A stretch of DNA of 8,732 nucleotides, from NCBI GenBank assembly GCA_002336725.1, contig DDEO01000017.1, forward strand, positions 1 to 8,732, read 5' to 3'. The position numbers and the translations under genes were made by a program. The notes under the pieces were generated by a model. That model saw only the letters and a program-made list of their open reading frames with translations. It was not told the DNA's origin and did no database searches. The DNA is from Bacteroidetes bacterium UBA1952 (lineage in GTDB: Bacteria > Bacteroidota > Bacteroidia > Chitinophagales > Chitinophagaceae). Below, piece by piece: positions 6,429 to 8,732 of this stretch; the stretch's first letter is position 1; the number at the start of each line of letters is the position of its first letter.

Positions 6429-6624
6429 AAGATTTCAAACTGGATTTTGATTATAAATGTGCTTATTAAAGTGCGCCCGGCACCGGTTGAACTTCTCCGG
6501 GCATAGAAAAGGCAAAATAATCTGCCATTTTTAAAGGGGAAAGATATTCAACTTCAAAGATTAAACAAAATAGAGCGCAAAAAAATTTTTCGGAGTTTTC
6601 GTGTTTGAGCGCCTCCAACGAATT

Positions 6625-7122
6625 TTACAAGGCGCGGATTTTTGCCAGAAGCCCGGTAGTAGAATAGCCTTCCACAAAAGGAATAACGGCTACTTCGCCG
6701 CCACTTTCTGTAACAAAAGATGCGCCAACGATGGTTTCCGGCGTATAGTCGCCGCCTTTTGCCAGCACGTCGGGCTTCACCATCTGAATGAGTTCCAGCG
6801 GGGTATCTTCCTCAAAGATGCAAACGGCATCCACGAGCAGCAGCGCAGCCAGCGCCCGTGCGCGGTCGTCCTGATTGTTGATAGGACGCTCCGGCCCTTT
6901 CAGGCGCTTTACGGAAGCGTCGCTGTTGAGGCCCACAACCAGCACATTGCCCATCGAAGCGGCCCGCGCCAAGTAGTCGAGGTGGCCGGTATGCAGCAGG
7001 TCGAAGCAGCCGTTGGTAAATACGATTTTCCTGCCGCCGCCCCGCCAGATGTTGCACTTGCGGGCCAGTTCTTCGCGGTTCCGGATTTTGGCATAGAGCC
7101 AGTCGATTTTGTTGGGATTCAC
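6625..7122 (-). CDS. rfaE2: D-glycero-beta-D-manno-heptose 1-phosphate adenylyltransferase
   Basis: A 165-residue nucleotidyltransferase equal to the C-terminal half of HldE. It transfers AMP from ATP to heptose-1-phosphate to make ADP-heptose for the LPS core. The cytidylyltransferase-fold signature FTNGCFDLLHTGHL is at 35-48 with the HxGH motif (H44, H47). KGPERPINNQDDRA (75-88), KGGDYTPE (122-129) and VEGYSTTGLL (150-159) are typical of RfaE2. No kinase domain is attached and none is nearby, so the HldE1 kinase must be encoded elsewhere if the pathway works. The start is GTG at 7122, forming a GTGA overlap (7119-7122) with the stop of the membrane-protein gene, so expression is probably coupled to it. 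Confidence 0.93.
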   Translation of the reverse strand: MNPNKIDWLYAKIRNREELARKCNIWRGGGRKIVFTNGCFDLLHTGHLDYLARAASMGNVLVVGLNSDASVKRLKGPERPINNQDDRARALAALLLVDAVCIFEEDTPLELIQMVKPDVLAKGGDYTPETIVGASFVTESGGEVAVIPFVEGYSTTGLLAKIRAL

Positions 7123-8102
7123 GTCTTTGCGTTTCGGCGATTATAAACAGGCAGCATCAGCAGCCCGATAATGCCCAGCAAGATAATCACGGCGGTCATC
7201 ATTCCCCAGGTTACCCAGCCAAATGCCTGTGCATCGGCTTCGCTCACGCCGTAGCCTGCGGTCAGGATCAGGGCCGTAAGAAAGGGATACAGGCCCAATC
7301 CGCCGGGAGAAGCAATCATGGCGACGGAGCCGAAGATCAGCACCATAACGGCAGGGCCGATGCCGAGACCAACCGTGCCCGGAAGCGCATAAAAACCAAT
7401 GAGAATCTGCATTACATAGCAGGCCCAAATCAGGAAGGTATGAAACAGGAAAGCCGCGCGCGCCTGAATGCGCCAGATGGACGAAACGCCATGCGCCAGC
7501 CCGTGTATAAAGCGGCTGATGCGACTGCCGGGCCGGAACCGATAGACGGAAAAAAGCGCCACCAGCAACCCCAGCAAAGCGCCGATGGCAAAGACCAGCG
7601 ATTGCCCGCCGGGCAGATGTTCCAGCAGCGAGGCGCGCGTGGTATCATCCATCACCGATGCCTGCCAGGCAAGGCCGCCCAGGATAATCAGCAGCAGGCA
7701 GACGGCATCCCACGCACGCTCGGCCACAATAGTGCCAATCATCTTATCAGCCGGAATCTTTTCGTAGCGGGCCAGCACGGTGCATTTTGCCACCTCTCCG
7801 GCGCGGGGCGGCACCAGGTTCACCATATAGCCGATGATAACACTCAAAACCGTATTGACCGTTCCGGGAGAGATGCCCAAAGGCCGCAGCAGGAGCTGCC
7901 AACGCTTGGCCCGCGACCAGTCGGAGAGCAGCGTGGCAGCCACAAAAAGCGGTATCATCCCATAGCGCAGGTGGCGGATGGAATCCAGCATCTGGCTTTT
8001 CTGCACCGCGCTCATCTGCCCAAACATATACCAGATGACACCTGCCCCGAGCAGGGCAAACACCAGGAGTTGCAGGGCTGTTTTAAGCTTTTTGGAGCGC
8101 AA
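7119..8102 (-). CDS. YbhN/UPF0104-type membrane protein (LPG synthase TM-domain family)
   Basis: A 327-residue integral membrane protein of the lysylphosphatidylglycerol synthase transmembrane-region family, without the catalytic synthase domain. About eight hydrophobic segments are visible, for example residues 8-27, 48-60, 84-97, 133-147, 168-186, 220-240, 248-265 and 301-317. The family motifs NLVPPRAGEVAKC (95-107) and SPGGLGLYPF (265-274) are present. Relatives are suspected lipid or polyprenyl-sugar flippases, but the substrate here is unknown. The start is probably TTG at 8102: an upstream in-frame TAA (8117-8115) leaves only four codons before it and no ATG or GTG, while the nearby ATG at 8109 is in another frame. 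panD ends 30 bases upstream, and rfaE2 overlaps its stop, giving a three-gene unit. Confidence 0.87.
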   Translation of the reverse strand: MRSKKLKTALQLLVFALLGAGVIWYMFGQMSAVQKSQMLDSIRHLRYGMIPLFVAATLLSDWSRAKRWQLLLRPLGISPGTVNTVLSVIIGYMVNLVPPRAGEVAKCTVLARYEKIPADKMIGTIVAERAWDAVCLLLIILGGLAWQASVMDDTTRASLLEHLPGGQSLVFAIGALLGLLVALFSVYRFRPGSRISRFIHGLAHGVSSIWRIQARAAFLFHTFLIWACYVMQILIGFYALPGTVGLGIGPAVMVLIFGSVAMIASPGGLGLYPFLTALILTAGYGVSEADAQAFGWVTWGMMTAVIILLGIIGLLMLPVYNRRNAKT

Positions 8103-8132
8103 AGACCATAGGGTTTAGCGGGCAGGATACAT

Positions 8133-8477
8133 TCAAAGGCGATTGCCTTCTTTGGGAAACACCACAAAGGGCTTCCAGCTTCTGGCTTCTTCCATCGTCA
8201 TCTGTGCATACGACATGATGATGAGCGTGTCGTCCACTTGCACGAGGCGGGCGGCGGCCCCGTTGAGGCATATCATGCCCGTGCCGCGTGTGCCACGGAT
8301 TACATAGGTCTCCAGCCGCGTGCCGGCCTCTACATCTACGACCTGCACTTTTTCATGCTCCAGCAAACCGGCGGCATCCATCAGGTCTTCATCAATGGTG
8401 ATAGACCCGATATAGTGAAGATTGGCCTCTGTAACGCGCACGCGGTGCAGCTTGGACTTTAGGACTTCTATCGTCAT
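8133..8477 (-). CDS. panD: Aspartate 1-decarboxylase precursor
   Basis: A 114-residue pyruvoyl enzyme that converts L-aspartate to beta-alanine for pantothenate and coenzyme A synthesis. The proenzyme cuts itself between G24 and S25 (YIGSITID), and S25 becomes the pyruvoyl group. The numbering matches E. coli PanD: K9, R54, Y58, N72 and the loop G73-A-A-A76 are all present, so the protein should be active. Length is slightly below the usual 117-127. The ATG start at 8477 has an exact -7 box 8 bases upstream, so the mRNA is probably leaderless or nearly so. The two genes that follow it serve other pathways. In many Bacteroidota panC precedes panD; here an IS-like repeat lies upstream instead. 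Confidence 0.97.
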   Translation of the reverse strand: MTIEVLKSKLHRVRVTEANLHYIGSITIDEDLMDAAGLLEHEKVQVVDVEAGTRLETYVIRGTRGTGMICLNGAAARLVQVDDTLIIMSYAQMTMEEARSWKPFVVFPKEGNRL

Positions 8478-8485
8478 TGCGGGCG

Positions 8486-8493
8486 CAAAGGTA
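8486..8493 (-). promoter_or_regulatory. Bacteroidota -7 box of the panD operon
   Basis: TACCTTTG on the minus strand matches TAnnTTTG exactly and ends 8 bases before the panD ATG. The transcript should start within a few bases of the start codon, giving a leaderless or very short-leader mRNA. I see no -33 TTG at the normal spacing. The box overlaps the first copy of the 11-bp direct repeat at 8491-8501. Confidence 0.6.
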
Positions 8494-8515
8494 AGGCGTT
8501 GGGCGTAAGGCGTTG
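8491..8515 (+). repeat. 11-bp direct repeat upstream of panD
   Basis: GTAAGGCGTTG occurs at 8491-8501 and again at 8505-8515, a 14-base period. The first copy overlaps the panD -7 box by three bases. It could be a regulator site in the core promoter region or a small tandem duplication. Two copies alone cannot decide. Confidence 0.5.
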
Positions 8516-8593
8516 ATTATGCCCCACTGGTTTGTTGGGCTTCGTTGCGGGAAAGCCCCACACGGCTCATTTACCCCTTGCACAGTATAAATC

Positions 8594-8732
8594 AGACCTC
8601 TTGCGAAAGTCTATTTGTTCTCTTTCGGATGATACTTTCATCGTTGCCAGGGTTGCCACAGATGCAAATACATAATTATAAGCTGCTCCATAATCTTCAG
8701 AACACAAAATAATTGAGATTGCGGGTTACCGC
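8594..8732 (-). repeat. Right arm of 139-bp inverted repeat; probable IS end
   Basis: The reverse complement aligns base for base with 45-183, with 21 substitutions (mostly transitions) and no gaps. The terminal AGACCTCTTGCGAAAGTCT (8594-8612) faces the genes, and the GCGGGTTACCGC hairpin is exactly at the window end. Similarity ends at 8594; 8593 and below are unrelated to the left flank. Neither this arm nor the left one shows a transposase, and the minus- and plus-strand frames contain stops. About 15% divergence means two related elements, not one recent duplication. The family is not identified. Confidence 0.6.

Noticed and set aside
6571..6624. AT-rich AAAAATTTTTTT stretch after rfaE2 as a terminator
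   Set aside because: There is no GC stem before the T-run; the GCGCTC motif near it is a direct repeat, not an inverted one.
7119..8102. A full MprF lysylphosphatidylglycerol synthase
   Set aside because: At 327 residues there is only the membrane region; the cytoplasmic aminoacyl-transfer domain is absent.
7440..8111. A 223-codon plus-strand frame over the membrane protein gene
   Set aside because: It is antisense to a gene with clear family motifs and hydrophobic segments; the shadow is Gln/His/Arg-rich without a domain.
8537..8558. GGGCTT/AAGCCC inverted repeat as a terminator
   Set aside because: The stem is only 6 bp with a 10-base loop and has no T-run on either side.
1..8732. CRISPR array, defence genes, prophage, tRNA or rRNA
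   Set aside because: I saw no regularly spaced repeats, no such protein motifs and no tRNA-like cloverleaf or rRNA sequence; all long genes are housekeeping types.

Overview
The window looks like a piece of a Bacteroidota chromosome with mostly housekeeping content. Three things point there. Promoter-like TAnnTTTG boxes sit just before starts, and no Shine-Dalgarno sequences precede the genes. A phosphotransferase is fused to a RapZ C-terminal domain. A run HU protein - TPR protein - 29-residue Lys/Arg-rich protein - RNase E/G is a Bacteroidota-like neighbourhood. By eye the base composition is slightly GC-rich, which suggests a lineage such as Saprospiria or Chitinophagia, but I cannot fix the class. 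All eight long genes appear intact.

Layout. Positions 45-183 and 8594-8732 are a gap-free, diverged 139-bp inverted repeat (118/139 identical), probably the same end of two related insertion sequences, so the window may be a contig that stopped at repeats. Rightward, 280-3010 holds three genes joined by ATGA overlaps: an LpxH-type lipid A pyrophosphatase, a SixA-type histidine phosphatase, and the phosphotransferase-RapZ fusion. A strong hairpin at 3037-3082 separates this operon from the convergent leftward genes. In their own transcriptional order these are: panD (aspartate 1-decarboxylase), a YbhN/UPF0104 membrane protein and rfaE2 (heptose-1-phosphate adenylyltransferase) at 8477-6625; an HU-family protein at 6428-6111; a membrane-anchored TPR protein at 6041-5181; the 29-residue ribosome-associated-type protein at 5138-5049; and RNase G/E at 4641-3082 behind an unusually long 407-bp gap.

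How the genes fit together. The rightward operon deals with the envelope: lipid A synthesis, and probably amino-sugar (MurNAc/GlcNAc) phosphorylation combined with a GlcN6P-sensing-type domain. rfaE2 supplies activated heptose for the LPS core, so it belongs to the same theme. The HU-TPR-small protein-RNase run deals with the nucleoid, the ribosome and RNA decay. The RapZ-type domain and an RNase E/G gene converge on one terminator. In E. coli, RapZ is an RNase E adaptor, so this adjacency is suggestive but unproven.

I see no defence system, CRISPR array, prophage, tRNA or rRNA. The less ordinary signals are the terminal inverted repeats, an excess of the palindrome TTTCCGGAAA (7 copies between 626 and 5048), the kinase-RapZ fusion, the long leader before the RNase gene, and promoter boxes so close to starts that their mRNAs may be leaderless.
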